This document shows positions 34,043 through 42,742 of a DNA stretch of 54,607 nucleotides, one piece after another; the first letter of the stretch is position 1; every line of letters starts with the position of its first letter. The stretch comes from Caldivirga sp. UBA161 (GTDB lineage: Archaea > Thermoproteota > Thermoprotei > Thermoproteales > Thermocladiaceae): contig NZ_DAXS01000052.1 of the NCBI RefSeq assembly GCF_002506515.1, positions 4,795-59,401 on the forward strand, written 5' to 3'. The notes under the pieces are model-generated. The model saw only the letters and a program-made list of their open reading frames with translations, searched no databases and was not told where the DNA came from. The position numbers were made by a program, and so were the translations under genes.

Positions 34043-35044
34043 TTAATGCATTCCCTTTTCCTGTGATTCAATGAATGGCTTAAGTGATTCAGGTATCCTT
34101 AGGGCTAAAGCCGCGGCACCAATTATACCTATATCATCCCCAAAGCGTGTGCCGGTTATTTCAGGCATCCTATTAGCCACATATCTCTTAACGTATTTGT
34201 TTAACCCATCCATTATCACATCAACGTTATTAAGGAAAACACTACCGCCTAATATGACTACTTCAGGGTCATAGGCATTTATAGTATTAGCCACCCCCGC
34301 TGCAATTGCCTTAAGAACGTAGTCAATGAACTCCACTGCAAATGGGTCACCCTTCTTGAATCCATTAAATAAATCCGGCGTAGTGGCCTTACCCTCCTTA
34401 ACCATTAAAGCTAATTCACTCATTTGCCCCCTATACCTCTTCTCAAGGTACCATCGTGCACTCTTAGGTATATTACCACCACCAGCAATGGCCTCCAAGT
34501 GCCCATAGCCGCCGCAGCCGCATTGTAGGTCGGATTCAATATCAACCACAGCGTGCCCCATTTCATGGGCATTACCATCCTTACCCACTAGGAGGTGTCC
34601 ATCAACCACAACACCCATGCCTATTCCTGTGGATAACGTTATGTACACTACGTTGCTCTTCCCAACACCTTGACCAAATAGGTATTCACCCCAAACCGAT
34701 GCCATGGCATCATTACCTATGACTACGGGTAAACCAAGCCCCCTCCTCAATGGGGCATATAGCCTAAACCTCTTAACCCTCCACCTTAAATTAGGGGCTA
34801 TTAGGACATTACCCGCCTTCAAGTCAAGGGGACCTATTGAACCTATACCCACTGCTGAGATTGAGGGTAGGTACTTGCCTAAATTCTCACTAGCCCCCTT
34901 AATTATTATATTAGCCACAGTATCCTCATCACCCTCCTGGGGCATGGGGACCTTAACCTTATCAACTATTTCACCACTCACGTTAACTACCCCTATCCTA
35001 ATGAAGCTTGCACCCACATCTACACCTAAGTAATATTGAGCCAT
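34043..35044 (-). CDS. ROK-family glucokinase / hexokinase
   Basis: 333-aa sugar kinase of the ROK family, phosphorylating glucose or related hexoses with ATP. Phosphate-1 motif YLGVDVGASFIRIGVV, sugar-binding/catalytic VIGNDAMASVWGEY, H-x-x-x-G-x-x (NAHEMGHAVV) and the zinc-site segment CGCGGYGHLEAIAGG, where GH replaces the bacterial GC, as in crenarchaeal ROK hexokinases. Full length. Stop codons of this gene and L23 abut. Confidence 0.9.
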   Translation of the reverse strand: MAQYYLGVDVGASFIRIGVVNVSGEIVDKVKVPMPQEGDEDTVANIIIKGASENLGKYLPSISAVGIGSIGPLDLKAGNVLIAPNLRWRVKRFRLYAPLRRGLGLPVVIGNDAMASVWGEYLFGQGVGKSNVVYITLSTGIGMGVVVDGHLLVGKDGNAHEMGHAVVDIESDLQCGCGGYGHLEAIAGGGNIPKSARWYLEKRYRGQMSELALMVKEGKATTPDLFNGFKKGDPFAVEFIDYVLKAIAAGVANTINAYDPEVVILGGSVFLNNVDVIMDGLNKYVKRYVANRMPEITGTRFGDDIGIIGAAALALRIPESLKPFIESQEKGMH

Positions 35045-35336
35045 TGCCTCACCTTAACCTTAGCTAATGGTTAGGATTTTTAAAGCATTAACCAAGGAAT
35101 CCACTTGAGTAATAAGCATTAGTGGAGTATGATGAGTGCCCTTAGCCAATGTAGGTCTGAGTAAACTTAGTGATGCTCCAGCAGGTTAATGCAAAACCCA
35201 GGCTCCCACCATATGGCAAAGCTTCTTAACTGGGTGGTTGGAGTTGGTAAGAGGTTAAATACTATAAGTGTAAAGCTTGGCCTTTAACTTATTGGGGAGA
35301 TAGATTTAAATACTCAATAGCTAATGCGGTTTAATT
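35045..35336. other. Intergenic region with a mismatched hairpin
   Basis: About 290 bp between divergent genes. It holds the glucokinase TATA (gatttttaaag, about 35073-35083) and the MFS TATA (atttaaata, 35304-35312). In between, CTCCcACCA (35203-35211) pairs with TGGTtGGAG (35235-35243): eight pairs and one mismatch around a 23-nt loop. No gene is supportable. The hairpin could be part of an RNA or a regulator site. Confidence 0.3.
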
Positions 35337-36512
35337 GTGGATAAGGATAAGTTGAGGTTATATGTTTTAATTCAGAATTTAGCTAATGGTTTAACGCAAC
35401 CGTTCATGAGTTTTCTAGCGGTAGCCAGCGGTGTGCCTAATATTGGCTTAGGCTTAATTTCATCCGCAAATGGCTTCTTTGCAGGAGTGACGCAGCTACC
35501 ATTAAGGAAACTCAGTGAGCCTGTTAAGTTGCTTAAGGTATCGACAGCAACATTAAGTGCCTTATGGTTAATAATGGCATTCATCTCCTACACTAACCCT
35601 ATACTCTACGTGGTTACTTACCTATCCATTGCAGCCATTAGTGGTATTTCTGCATATGCGTGGGCACTATTATTGGAAAGAGCCAGTAGGGGTTCTAGGG
35701 GTAGGGTTCTTGCTGAATATGGTTTCTTTGGGTCAATAGGTGGTTTACTGGCTACTTTAACAACTGGACTAGTGGTTAGGGGTAATTATGCCCTAGCTAA
35801 GTACGTGTTCTTAACGGCGGCATTACTAATTATCAGTAACTTCACTGTATTAATGAGGCTGGATAACGTTAAGTATGATGAAGTGAATTCAAGTAACATT
35901 AAGCAGAGTGTTAAGGGTATTGAGAGATTCCTAGGTGCAACATTCCTATTCGCTGTGGTCTGGTCCTTTGCCTGGCCAATATTCCCAGTAGCCCAATACT
36001 ACGTATTCAGTATGACTACTGAGCAGGTTGCCATACTAAGCATAGTGGGTGGTGCATCAACATTAATACTACAGAGGCCTGTGGGTTCGCTTGTGGATAA
36101 GCATAGGAGGCTAATGATGTTCCTAGGTAGGTTCCTCCTAATAACGTTCCCATTAATGTACGTTTTCAGCACTAGTGTCTATCAATTGTTCGTAATAAAC
36201 GTGGTATCCGGCTTCACTAACTCAGTGTCTAATACAGCCTACATGGCTTACCTCTTTGATAATTCAAGGGATAAGAAGAGCGCAATAACAATATATAGTG
36301 CAGTCTACGGCACTGGGACACTGGTTGGTTCACTTATAGGTAGTGTATCATTAACTGCAGCTGAATTAGTGGTTGGAGTTAAGGAGGCTGTTAAGTACCT
36401 TTTATTGATTGATGCTGCGGCTAGAGCCGGGGCAGCGGTGGCTTACTTAAAGCTGCCTGAGTTTAAGCCAGCCAGTAAGGGTACTTTAACAGTCTCAGCT
36501 AGAACTAATTAA
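35337..36512 (+). CDS. MFS permease
   Basis: 391 aa with about 12 TM segments, a major-facilitator protein of unknown cargo. The second half shows LQRPVGSLVDKHRRLMMFLGRFLL, the family's loop 8-9 motif. N-terminal helices are relatively poor in charged residues. It starts at GTG 29 bp behind a clear TATA box, so leaderless. Ends overlapping the convergent THEP1 gene by four bases. Confidence 0.8.
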   Translation: MDKDKLRLYVLIQNLANGLTQPFMSFLAVASGVPNIGLGLISSANGFFAGVTQLPLRKLSEPVKLLKVSTATLSALWLIMAFISYTNPILYVVTYLSIAAISGISAYAWALLLERASRGSRGRVLAEYGFFGSIGGLLATLTTGLVVRGNYALAKYVFLTAALLIISNFTVLMRLDNVKYDEVNSSNIKQSVKGIERFLGATFLFAVVWSFAWPIFPVAQYYVFSMTTEQVAILSIVGGASTLILQRPVGSLVDKHRRLMMFLGRFLLITFPLMYVFSTSVYQLFVINVVSGFTNSVSNTAYMAYLFDNSRDKKSAITIYSAVYGTGTLVGSLIGSVSLTAAELVVGVKEAVKYLLLIDAAARAGAAVAYLKLPEFKPASKGTLTVSARTN

Positions 36513-37033
36513 GCCTTATTAAGCAGTGCCCCCAAGTAATTAAGTACCTCATCCACTGCGGTATCCCTATTAACGTAACTTAACCTAAGGATCTTGCCTT
36601 GGGTTGAGTGTGAATCAGCCCAGCCTCTCATTTTAACGTGAATAGTTATGAGGAAGCGCTTAGAATTAACAATATCCTCCACTCTCCTTAAGAATAATGG
36701 ATACTTCATCTCCATTGGACCAACCTCATCAATAACGTATAAGTCACCCACCTCGTTAAGTAGTGTTAAGCCCCATTCAATTGAATTAACATCAACATGA
36801 TACTTACCCACCATTGGTCCCTGCACCTTATTAACATGAGCCAGCCACCTCCATTCACCATTACTAACATTAACCAGCTTAAAACCAACCCTAACACCCT
36901 CCTCCTTCTCCTCAAGCGTATAGAAGCCTATAACCTTAACGCCGCGCTCCTTAAGTCTACTGGTCACCTTAACAATAAGCGTGGTTTTACCAATCCCAGG
37001 TGGCCCTGTGATGAAGATGCCCTGCATAACCAC
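36509..37033 (-). CDS. Nucleoside-triphosphatase, THEP1 type
   Basis: 174-aa P-loop NTPase of the THEP1 (DUF265) family that hydrolyses various NTPs. Walker A GPPGIGKTTLI at the N-terminus, KVIGFYTLEEKEEGVRVGFKLV (family block), Walker B LYVIDEVGPMEMK, then LITIHVKMRGWADS. Normal length. Biological role in archaea is unknown. A TATA element (tatttataggc) at about 37062-37072 seems shared with a candidate RNA on the other strand. Confidence 0.9.
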   Translation of the reverse strand: MVMQGIFITGPPGIGKTTLIVKVTSRLKERGVKVIGFYTLEEKEEGVRVGFKLVNVSNGEWRWLAHVNKVQGPMVGKYHVDVNSIEWGLTLLNEVGDLYVIDEVGPMEMKYPLFLRRVEDIVNSKRFLITIHVKMRGWADSHSTQGKILRLSYVNRDTAVDEVLNYLGALLNKA

Positions 37034-37092
37034 TTAAACACGCCTAGAGGCTATGCCTCGCCTATAAATATTTGTGAATCTTCGGAGCCAGT

Positions 37093-37160
37093 GTTTCAAC
37101 TACATGATGATAAGCGCATTTCATGATACTGCGGTGAAGGGGTCATCCGCCAAATGAACC
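37093..37160 (+). ncRNA. Candidate C/D box-like sRNA with degenerate D boxes
   Basis: TATA (tataaatat, 37063-37071) predicts a start near 37093. Spacing fits a C/D sRNA: C box ATGATGA (37104-37110), 12-nt guide, D'-like ATGA (37123-37126), 7-nt spacer, C'-like GTGAAGG (37134-37140), 13-nt guide, D-like ATGA (37154-37157). Both D boxes read ATGA instead of CTGA, so this is weaker than the sRNA near 53.3 kb. An alternative is a simple hairpin GCGGTGA/TCA-T-CCGC at 37131-37150. Confidence 0.25.
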
Positions 37161-37194
37161 GTAGGTGGTGAAAGCTTTTAAGTTAACTTACTGT

Positions 37195-37236
37195 AATGGC
37201 TAATTACGTTAATGCAATGGCTACGTAGCCAATGCG
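37195..37236. promoter_or_regulatory. Palindromic site upstream of the L24e TATA box
   Basis: TGGCTACGTAGCCA (37218-37231) is a perfect 14-bp palindrome; with GCA/TGC flanks it extends to 22 bp with one mismatched pair. The half-site AATGGCTA also occurs 21 bp upstream (37195-37202 and 37216-37223), two helical turns away. The site sits just before the BRE/TATA of the L24e gene, where an archaeal activator or repressor would bind. Confidence 0.45.
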
Positions 37237-37239
37237 TCA

Positions 37240-37248
37240 AATTTAAAA
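37240..37248 (+). promoter_or_regulatory. TATA box of rpl24e
   Basis: aatttaaaa is centred 27 bp before the GTG start at 37271, indicating a leaderless mRNA. Confidence 0.6.
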
Positions 37249-37270
37249 GAATAGGGGAATTAAGGGGGTT

Positions 37271-37483
37271 GTGAGGATTTACAATTGCTCATACTGCGGG
37301 AGGCCAATACCACCTGGCTATGGGTTAATGTATGTTAGGGTTGATGGAGTCGTCCTACGGTTCTGCAGTAGGAGGTGTTTTATAAGCATGGTTAAAATGG
37401 GTAAGAACCCAAAGAAGCAGGCTTGGGTTAGGAAAATAAAGCGTAGTAAACCCACTGCCCAGCTAAAACCAGCTAGTAAATAG
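37271..37483 (+). CDS. rpl24e: Ribosomal protein L24e
   Basis: 70-aa zinc-ribbon protein of the large subunit. NCSYCGRPIPPGYGLMYVRVDG then FCSRRCFISMVKMG provides the C-x2-C...C-x3-C zinc site; basic C-terminal tail (NPKKQAWVRKIKRSK). Starts with GTG. Usually found near L7Ae/S28e/ndk in archaea; here it is alone, behind a palindromic element. Confidence 0.95.
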   Translation: MRIYNCSYCGRPIPPGYGLMYVRVDGVVLRFCSRRCFISMVKMGKNPKKQAWVRKIKRSKPTAQLKPASK

Positions 37484-37624
37484 GGGAAAATACTCACGTA
37501 TTGTGGGGTTATTAAGTTCATTAATTTCAAGCTAATGAAGCGTAGTTTCATTAAGGCTTTAATTAATTGGCCTCGCATTTAGTAAACAATAGGTTAAATA
37601 GCTTCAGGATAATAAGGCGTCCTT

Positions 37625-39436
37625 GTGATGAGGAGGCTTATCGCATTCTTAGCGGCATTAATGGCCATGGCACCTGTATTAGCGGCAGTACCCAACTATA
37701 TTGTTAATTATGGTTTAATGTACATTAATGGTTCCCCAATACCGATAACGCTACCTACCAATGGTTCATCAATAATACCGTTAAACTGCAATCATGGTGT
37801 AGTTAATTTAACACTCGTAATTGACCCAAGGTCACAATTAGGCTTATCCTCAGTCTCACTGGTTCTGAGTAATGGGTCAATAACCCCATTAATGGGTCTA
37901 ATTACCCCTAAGTACATGAACGCTTGGGTTAACTGCATGAACACCTACGGGTTAATAGTGGCTGTTTCCAATTACATGAAAATACCCCCAGTGCTTTACC
38001 TCTATAATGGGCCTGTAATCACCGGTAGCTATAGTGGTTCCGGGTTCCTCACCATTAATAATACAGTTAGCCTTGGGTTAAACCCCCTATACACTATTAT
38101 TGGATTAGTGGTAATTGGGGGGTCAGTGAAGCCTACATCTCCCTTCACATTCCTAGTAAATAAGAGTAGCTACATCATCAACACTAATGGTATACCCATA
38201 TTAATGAATAAGTATGTTTACGTGTCCTACACCCTTAATCCAACCTTCAAGGTTAATAATGCCACCGTGTACTACTCAGTTAACACAACATACTCAATAC
38301 CAGTTGCCTCAAACGTTCCCTGGAGTGGCTTAGCCATATTAAGCAATGACACTGCCTACTACATGGTTAACGTAATGGGCTTCTTCAGTAGGCTTAACGC
38401 AACCTTGCCCATATTTATTCCTGGGCAGGAATTAGTTAAGTTAAGTGGGTCAATTAACTGGGTTGAATCAACTGCCTCAGTATCCCTGAACCCATGGTGT
38501 AGTAATTTCCTAATACCCACTCAATCTAATGGAGGGAGCATAGTCGTAACAGTTCCATCTAATGAAACCCTGTACATAGGTGATCAACCTGTAGCTAACT
38601 TAATTGTACTTGGATTAGCTAATGATAAGGCTACGGTTAACTTAAATAATGTTATAACTGGGAATTCAATTAATGTTGAAACCCTTGATGGGTATCCTTT
38701 AAACGCAACAATTCTACTTCTAGGCCATGGAGCATACAGTGTCTTAAGGAATACCACTTGCCTTGCTCCAGGGCTTTACTCCATGGTTATTATAAGTGGC
38801 TCAGGTTACTATAGGCTTATGGTTAATATAAATCAATCATCAACAGTAGTTAAGGTACCATTATTTCATATAGTTAACTTAACTGCTACATTAACCCAAT
38901 TACCACCCTCATGCAGCCATGTTATGTTAATGATGAATTCATCCATGCATTTAATCAGTGGTAATAATAATACATTTAAGGTTACTTTAAGTGATGTTAA
39001 GTACGGGTCCAGTATACTCATTAATGCAATGATTAATGGTTCAGTAATAGGCTCAACTGTAATCAAGGTTAATTCAAGTAAACTAAACGTTAGTATACCG
39101 GTGAGGGTAATTAACGTTAAGGTGGCTGGCCTTTTGGGGTCGCCAATAAGTGCAGTTATTAATGTAGGTGGCTTAAACTTCAACATCAATGGCTCAGCCA
39201 CCGTATGCGCACCAATAGGCGTTAATTACATTACAGTACATGCAGCAATCGGCTCCTACACTGTGCCAATAGTGGGTAATTCAGCGTCAGTTAACGTACT
39301 ATACTACATTAGTTGGGATTACTTAGCCGCAATACTGCTTATACTCGTGATCATAATTATTACCGTATTATTAGTGAAATGGGTTAGCGGCAATAAAGGG
39401 AATGATAAAGGCATCATAATAACCACTGGTGATTAA
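37625..39436 (+). CDS. Secreted, membrane-anchored beta-rich protein, 603 aa
   Basis: Not assigned to a family. Signal peptide (RRLIAFLAALMAMAPVLA, about 3-21), a long Asn/Ser/Thr/Val-rich extracytoplasmic region with many N-x-S/T glycosylation sequons and six or more cysteines, and a C-terminal TM helix (YLAAILLILVIIIITVLLVKW) with a short basic tail. It is probably a cell-surface glycoprotein made of beta-sandwich repeats. GTG start, TATA ggttaaata about 27 bp upstream. A hairpin follows the stop. Confidence 0.65.
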   Translation: MMRRLIAFLAALMAMAPVLAAVPNYIVNYGLMYINGSPIPITLPTNGSSIIPLNCNHGVVNLTLVIDPRSQLGLSSVSLVLSNGSITPLMGLITPKYMNAWVNCMNTYGLIVAVSNYMKIPPVLYLYNGPVITGSYSGSGFLTINNTVSLGLNPLYTIIGLVVIGGSVKPTSPFTFLVNKSSYIINTNGIPILMNKYVYVSYTLNPTFKVNNATVYYSVNTTYSIPVASNVPWSGLAILSNDTAYYMVNVMGFFSRLNATLPIFIPGQELVKLSGSINWVESTASVSLNPWCSNFLIPTQSNGGSIVVTVPSNETLYIGDQPVANLIVLGLANDKATVNLNNVITGNSINVETLDGYPLNATILLLGHGAYSVLRNTTCLAPGLYSMVIISGSGYYRLMVNINQSSTVVKVPLFHIVNLTATLTQLPPSCSHVMLMMNSSMHLISGNNNTFKVTLSDVKYGSSILINAMINGSVIGSTVIKVNSSKLNVSIPVRVINVKVAGLLGSPISAVINVGGLNFNINGSATVCAPIGVNYITVHAAIGSYTVPIVGNSASVNVLYYISWDYLAAILLILVIIIITVLLVKWVSGNKGNDKGIIITTGD

Positions 39437-39437
39437 T

Positions 39438-39461
39438 CATGGTAAACTATTGTTAACCATG
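39438..39461. terminator. Hairpin behind the surface protein gene
   Basis: CATGGTaAAC, loop TATT, GTTaACCATG: ten positions with one A-A mismatch, starting just behind the TAA stop. Plausible transcript end or 3' protection; no long T run. Confidence 0.35.
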
Positions 39462-39554
39462 TGGCCGTAATATAGGGTATATGGGCTCAAACTGGGGGTA
39501 AAGTTTTTAAGCAAGGGAATATTATGGGTTTAAAAACCCACTAAAAATGCAGCA

Positions 39555-40007
39555 ATGAAGACCCAAATCAATCCCCTCACATTGGGAGAAGAAGTTCCCA
39601 AGCACGTGAGGGGGATTGGGGCAGTTGTATATGGTACTCATGTGTACGGTAATTTATATGACTGTAACGAGGAAGTGCTTCGAGATGAAGTGAAGTTAAC
39701 AAATATAGTTAAGGAGGCTGCTGAAAAGGCTAATGCCACCGTGGTCTCATTATTCTACTACAAGTTCACGCCAAGCGGTGGGTTATCAGTAGTGGCTATT
39801 GTGTCTGAATCCCACATATCAGTTCACACTTGGCCTGAGCATAAGTATGCGACTGTTGATGTTTATACCTGTGGGCCCCATACAGATCCCATGGTGGCTT
39901 TTGAATACATTGCGCAGAGACTTGAAGCTAAGAAGTATAGTGTCAACATAAGTGATAGGTCACTTTATGATGGTGAAGAACCTGGCGATGGCTTAAAGCA
40001 AGTTTAA
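39555..40007 (+). CDS. speD: S-adenosylmethionine decarboxylase family proenzyme
   Basis: Pyruvoyl enzyme. Self-cleavage is expected within VSESHISVHTWPEHKYATVDVYTCG, between E85 and S86, turning the Ser into the pyruvoyl group; His87 and the Cys of YTCG are the processing and proton-donor residues. AdoMetDC supplies the aminopropyl donor for spermidine and longer polyamines used by hyperthermophiles. In Crenarchaeota a paralogue of the same family acts as arginine decarboxylase, so that activity is a real alternative. 150 aa, with an N-terminal extension relative to minimal archaeal forms. Confidence 0.9.
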   Translation: MKTQINPLTLGEEVPKHVRGIGAVVYGTHVYGNLYDCNEEVLRDEVKLTNIVKEAAEKANATVVSLFYYKFTPSGGLSVVAIVSESHISVHTWPEHKYATVDVYTCGPHTDPMVAFEYIAQRLEAKKYSVNISDRSLYDGEEPGDGLKQV

Positions 40008-40073
40008 AGCCGCCCCACCCCCTTGTTTAAAAAAGGGTAAATGTTTAAATTTTTTAAAAATAACCCTTAAGTA

Positions 40074-40694
40074 ATGAATCTAGATTTCCCCCCATACTTC
40101 ATGATGGCGTATAATGAGGTAAGTAGATTTATAGAGGAGGCCATAAAGGTTATGCGTCCGGATCAGGTTAATGAATTCATTGACGAGCTTGAGAAGCTTT
40201 ACCACAGGGGTAATAAGGTACTGGTTGTTGGGGCTGGTAGGTCAGGCTTAGTTGCGAGGGGGTTCGCCATGAGGTTAATGCACCTTGGATACAAGTCATA
40301 TGTGCTGGGTGAAACAATAACTCCAAGTGTTGGTTCAGGGGACTTAGTTGTGGCCATAAGTGGAAGTGGGACAACCAGTATTGTTGTTGCTGCCGCTGAT
40401 GCTGCTAAACGCATGATGGCTAAGGTAGTTGCAGTAACCAGTTACCCAGATTCCCCCCTAGCCAAGATAGCTGACATGGTCCTCGTCATACCGGGTAGGA
40501 CTAAGGTTTCTAGGATTGATGATTACTTCGCTAGGCAAATCCTTGGGCTTCATGAACCACTAGCCCCCTTAGGTACATTATTTGAAGATACCACGACTGT
40601 TTTCCTTGATGCTGTAATAGCGGAGTTAATGCATAGGTTAAATAAGACTGAGGAGGATTTAAGAAACATGCACGCTAACATAGAGGTTCCATAG
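40074..40694 (+). CDS. hxlB: 6-phospho-3-hexuloisomerase
   Basis: SIS-domain isomerase converting D-arabino-hex-3-ulose 6-phosphate to fructose 6-phosphate. In archaea the pathway runs backwards to supply pentoses. VLVVGAGRSGLVARGFAMRLMHLG, SVGSGDLVVAISGSGTTSIVV and the C-terminal LFEDTTTVFLDAVIAELM are typical. 206 aa is full length. No hps (hxlA) gene is adjacent, unlike in organisms with a fused or clustered pair. TATA tttaaatt about 27 bp before the ATG. Confidence 0.92.
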   Translation: MNLDFPPYFMMAYNEVSRFIEEAIKVMRPDQVNEFIDELEKLYHRGNKVLVVGAGRSGLVARGFAMRLMHLGYKSYVLGETITPSVGSGDLVVAISGSGTTSIVVAAADAAKRMMAKVVAVTSYPDSPLAKIADMVLVIPGRTKVSRIDDYFARQILGLHEPLAPLGTLFEDTTTVFLDAVIAELMHRLNKTEEDLRNMHANIEVP

Positions 40695-40727
40695 TAATAC
40701 TAATAAATTTAAAATACCTAAAGCCAC

Positions 40728-41279
40728 GTGAGTGTTAGAGCCATTACCCTAGGTGACTTTGAGCAACTGCGGAAACTAATTAACTCAAATCCAAGTGATT
40801 TAATTAAGCTATTTAAGGCGAAGAAGAAGGATAATACATACATTATACCCCTCCTTAAGGCGCCTTGGATTATTGCAATTGAACTAGGATACCAATACAG
40901 CCTTGAATCAAGTGAGGGAAGATTAAGCGTAGAGGGGATTAACTTCAGGATTTTAAATAAACAAGCCAGGGCTGTTGCTGGCTTCCTAGCCTCTAACGGC
41001 TTTATATATGGAACATACCTCGGCGGTAAGGGTAGGTTCAAGTGCATTAGGGTTAACGTTACTGTACCAATTGGTTTAACAATACCCTTGAATAATATTG
41101 AATTTGAGTCAACTCAGGCATATGTAAGTGTCTATGGAGGTAAAGTAATAGTTCCTAAGTGTTCATTAATTAATAGTTCTAGTTTAACTTCAAATAGGCT
41201 TATAGTGGCTGCGCTGAATTCGCAAGCCATGGGTAATGTGGTTGTCGAATTCTCTACACTTAAGGTGTTATATTTATAG
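40728..41279 (+). CDS. Hypothetical protein, 183 aa
   Basis: Not recognised. A soluble protein with an N-terminal helical part (ITLGDFEQLRKLINSNPSDLIKLFKAKKK) and a beta-rich C-terminal half with two cysteines (FKCIRV and VPKCSL). It begins with GTG 25 bp behind a strong TATA (aaatttaaaatacc), showing it is transcribed on its own. Only 33 bp behind hxlB and 40 bp before citrate synthase, each with its own TATA box. Confidence 0.55.
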   Translation: MSVRAITLGDFEQLRKLINSNPSDLIKLFKAKKKDNTYIIPLLKAPWIIAIELGYQYSLESSEGRLSVEGINFRILNKQARAVAGFLASNGFIYGTYLGGKGRFKCIRVNVTVPIGLTIPLNNIEFESTQAYVSVYGGKVIVPKCSLINSSSLTSNRLIVAALNSQAMGNVVVEFSTLKVLYL

Positions 41280-41319
41280 GTAAATTAGCTTTTTAAGCAT
41301 AAATTCAGCTAGGTGAACT

Positions 41320-42513
41320 ATGGAGTCTGTTAAGAAGGTTGAAATAAGTACAAGCGGAAAGGTGATAGAGTCTCCATGTGGGCCAATAATACATGGCCTT
41401 GAGGATGTTCTAATAAAGGTAACATCAATAAGCGACATAGATGGTAGGAAGGGGATACTATGGTATAGGGGGTATAGGATTGATGATTTAGCCAAGTACT
41501 CCAACTTTGAGGAGGCGGCATACCTAATTCTCTACGGTAAACTACCCACTAGGAGTGAGCTCTCAGAATTCAGCGAGAAGCTTGCCGCCAATAGGGATTT
41601 ACCTGAGGAAGTTTACTCAATAATAAGGGTCCTTGCTGAGAATAAGGTTCACCCAATGCTAGTACTGGAGTCAGCTGTATCAGCCTTAGCAGGCTTCGAC
41701 CCTAAGGCTGGGGATTTAAGTAAGGAGGCTCTCTATGATCAAGCAATAAGATTAGCCGCAGTATTTCCAACTGTAATAGCCGCCCACTATAGGTTCAGTA
41801 GAGGCTTGGGTGTTATTAAGCCTAGGAAGGATCTCAGCCATGCCGCCAACTTCCTCTACATGATGTTTGGTTCAACACCTGATGAAATATCCACTAAGGC
41901 AATAGACCTATACCTAGTGCTTCACATTGATCACGAGGTTCCTGCATCAACATTTGCAACGCATGTAGCCATATCCACTTGGACAGACTTATACTCAGCT
42001 ATTGTGGCTGGAATAGCCGCATTGAAGGGGCCACTTCATGGTGGCGCCAATGAGGCGGCAATGAAGCAGTACCTTGAGATTGGGAATCCAAGTAATGCTA
42101 GGCCTTATGTTGAGAAGCTGCTTGCTGAGGGTAAGAGGTTAATGGGTGTTGGTCATAGGGTTTACAAGACCTATGACCCAAGGGCCAGGATTTATAAGGA
42201 TCTTGTCAGGGAGTTGAGTGAGAAGAAGGGTAACATGACTTACTACCAGATAGCTGAGGAAGTTGAGAAGGTTGTTTTAGAGAAGCTTGCACCGAAGGGC
42301 CTCTACCCCAATATTGACTTCTGGAGTGGTATAGCAATGTACCTGCTTGGTATACCCTACGAGTACTATACGCCTATATTTGCCATGTCCAGGGTTGTGG
42401 GTTGGTCAGCCCATGCGATTGAGTACTTGAATGAGCATAGGTTATTTAGGCCAAGAGCATGTTACGTTGGGCCACATGATGTTCAATACGTTCCAATTGA
42501 CCAAAGAAAGTGA
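41320..42513 (+). CDS. gltA: Citrate synthase (or 2-methylcitrate synthase)
   Basis: 397-aa type II citrate synthase condensing acetyl-CoA with oxaloacetate. GILWYRGYRIDDLAK is the N-terminal block, ALKGPLHGGANEAA and MGVGHRVYKTYDPRA hold the two catalytic His, and YPNIDFWSGIAMYLLGIP the catalytic Asp. Sequence cannot separate citrate from methylcitrate synthase. TATA gctttttaag centred 27 bp before the ATG. Confidence 0.95.
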   Translation: MESVKKVEISTSGKVIESPCGPIIHGLEDVLIKVTSISDIDGRKGILWYRGYRIDDLAKYSNFEEAAYLILYGKLPTRSELSEFSEKLAANRDLPEEVYSIIRVLAENKVHPMLVLESAVSALAGFDPKAGDLSKEALYDQAIRLAAVFPTVIAAHYRFSRGLGVIKPRKDLSHAANFLYMMFGSTPDEISTKAIDLYLVLHIDHEVPASTFATHVAISTWTDLYSAIVAGIAALKGPLHGGANEAAMKQYLEIGNPSNARPYVEKLLAEGKRLMGVGHRVYKTYDPRARIYKDLVRELSEKKGNMTYYQIAEEVEKVVLEKLAPKGLYPNIDFWSGIAMYLLGIPYEYYTPIFAMSRVVGWSAHAIEYLNEHRLFRPRACYVGPHDVQYVPIDQRK

Positions 42514-42530
42514 TCTACAATATTGTTACT

Positions 42531-42740
42531 TTAAAAGAAAACTTTCCTCTGCTTTAAGAATTCCCTAAACATATCTGTTTCAGTGAACATGTCCTCATAC
42601 CCATCATTAACGCTCTTAAACTTAACGTACTCTGACCAGAGCGCCCTATGGTTTTCATCATACCTGCTCTTTAATCTAACATGCTTAAGCAATGAAAGAG
42701 TGTTCTGGTAATCCCTCCCGCAAACTGGGCACTTAACCAC
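42531..42740 (-). CDS. Small C2H2-type zinc-finger protein
   Basis: 69 aa. KCPVCGRDYQNTLSLLKHVRLKSRYDENH is a C-x2-C-x12-H-type finger (two Cys, two His), followed by a helical acidic tail. Small single-finger proteins of this kind are frequent in Crenarchaeota, with DNA or RNA binding presumed. It starts with GTG two bases behind nuoI and is therefore in the nuoH-nuoI transcript. Confidence 0.7.
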   Translation of the reverse strand: MVKCPVCGRDYQNTLSLLKHVRLKSRYDENHRALWSEYVKFKSVNDGYEDMFTETDMFREFLKQRKVFF

Positions 42741-42742
42741 TT

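Noticed and set aside
33900..34100. Abutting stop codons of L23 and glucokinase (TAATTA)
   Set aside because: Neat but a normal result of compact convergent gene packing.
35126..35180. ATGATGA ... CTGA ... GTGATGC order upstream of the MFS gene
   Set aside because: The first guide would be about 21 nt and no final D box follows; the spacing is not that of a C/D sRNA.
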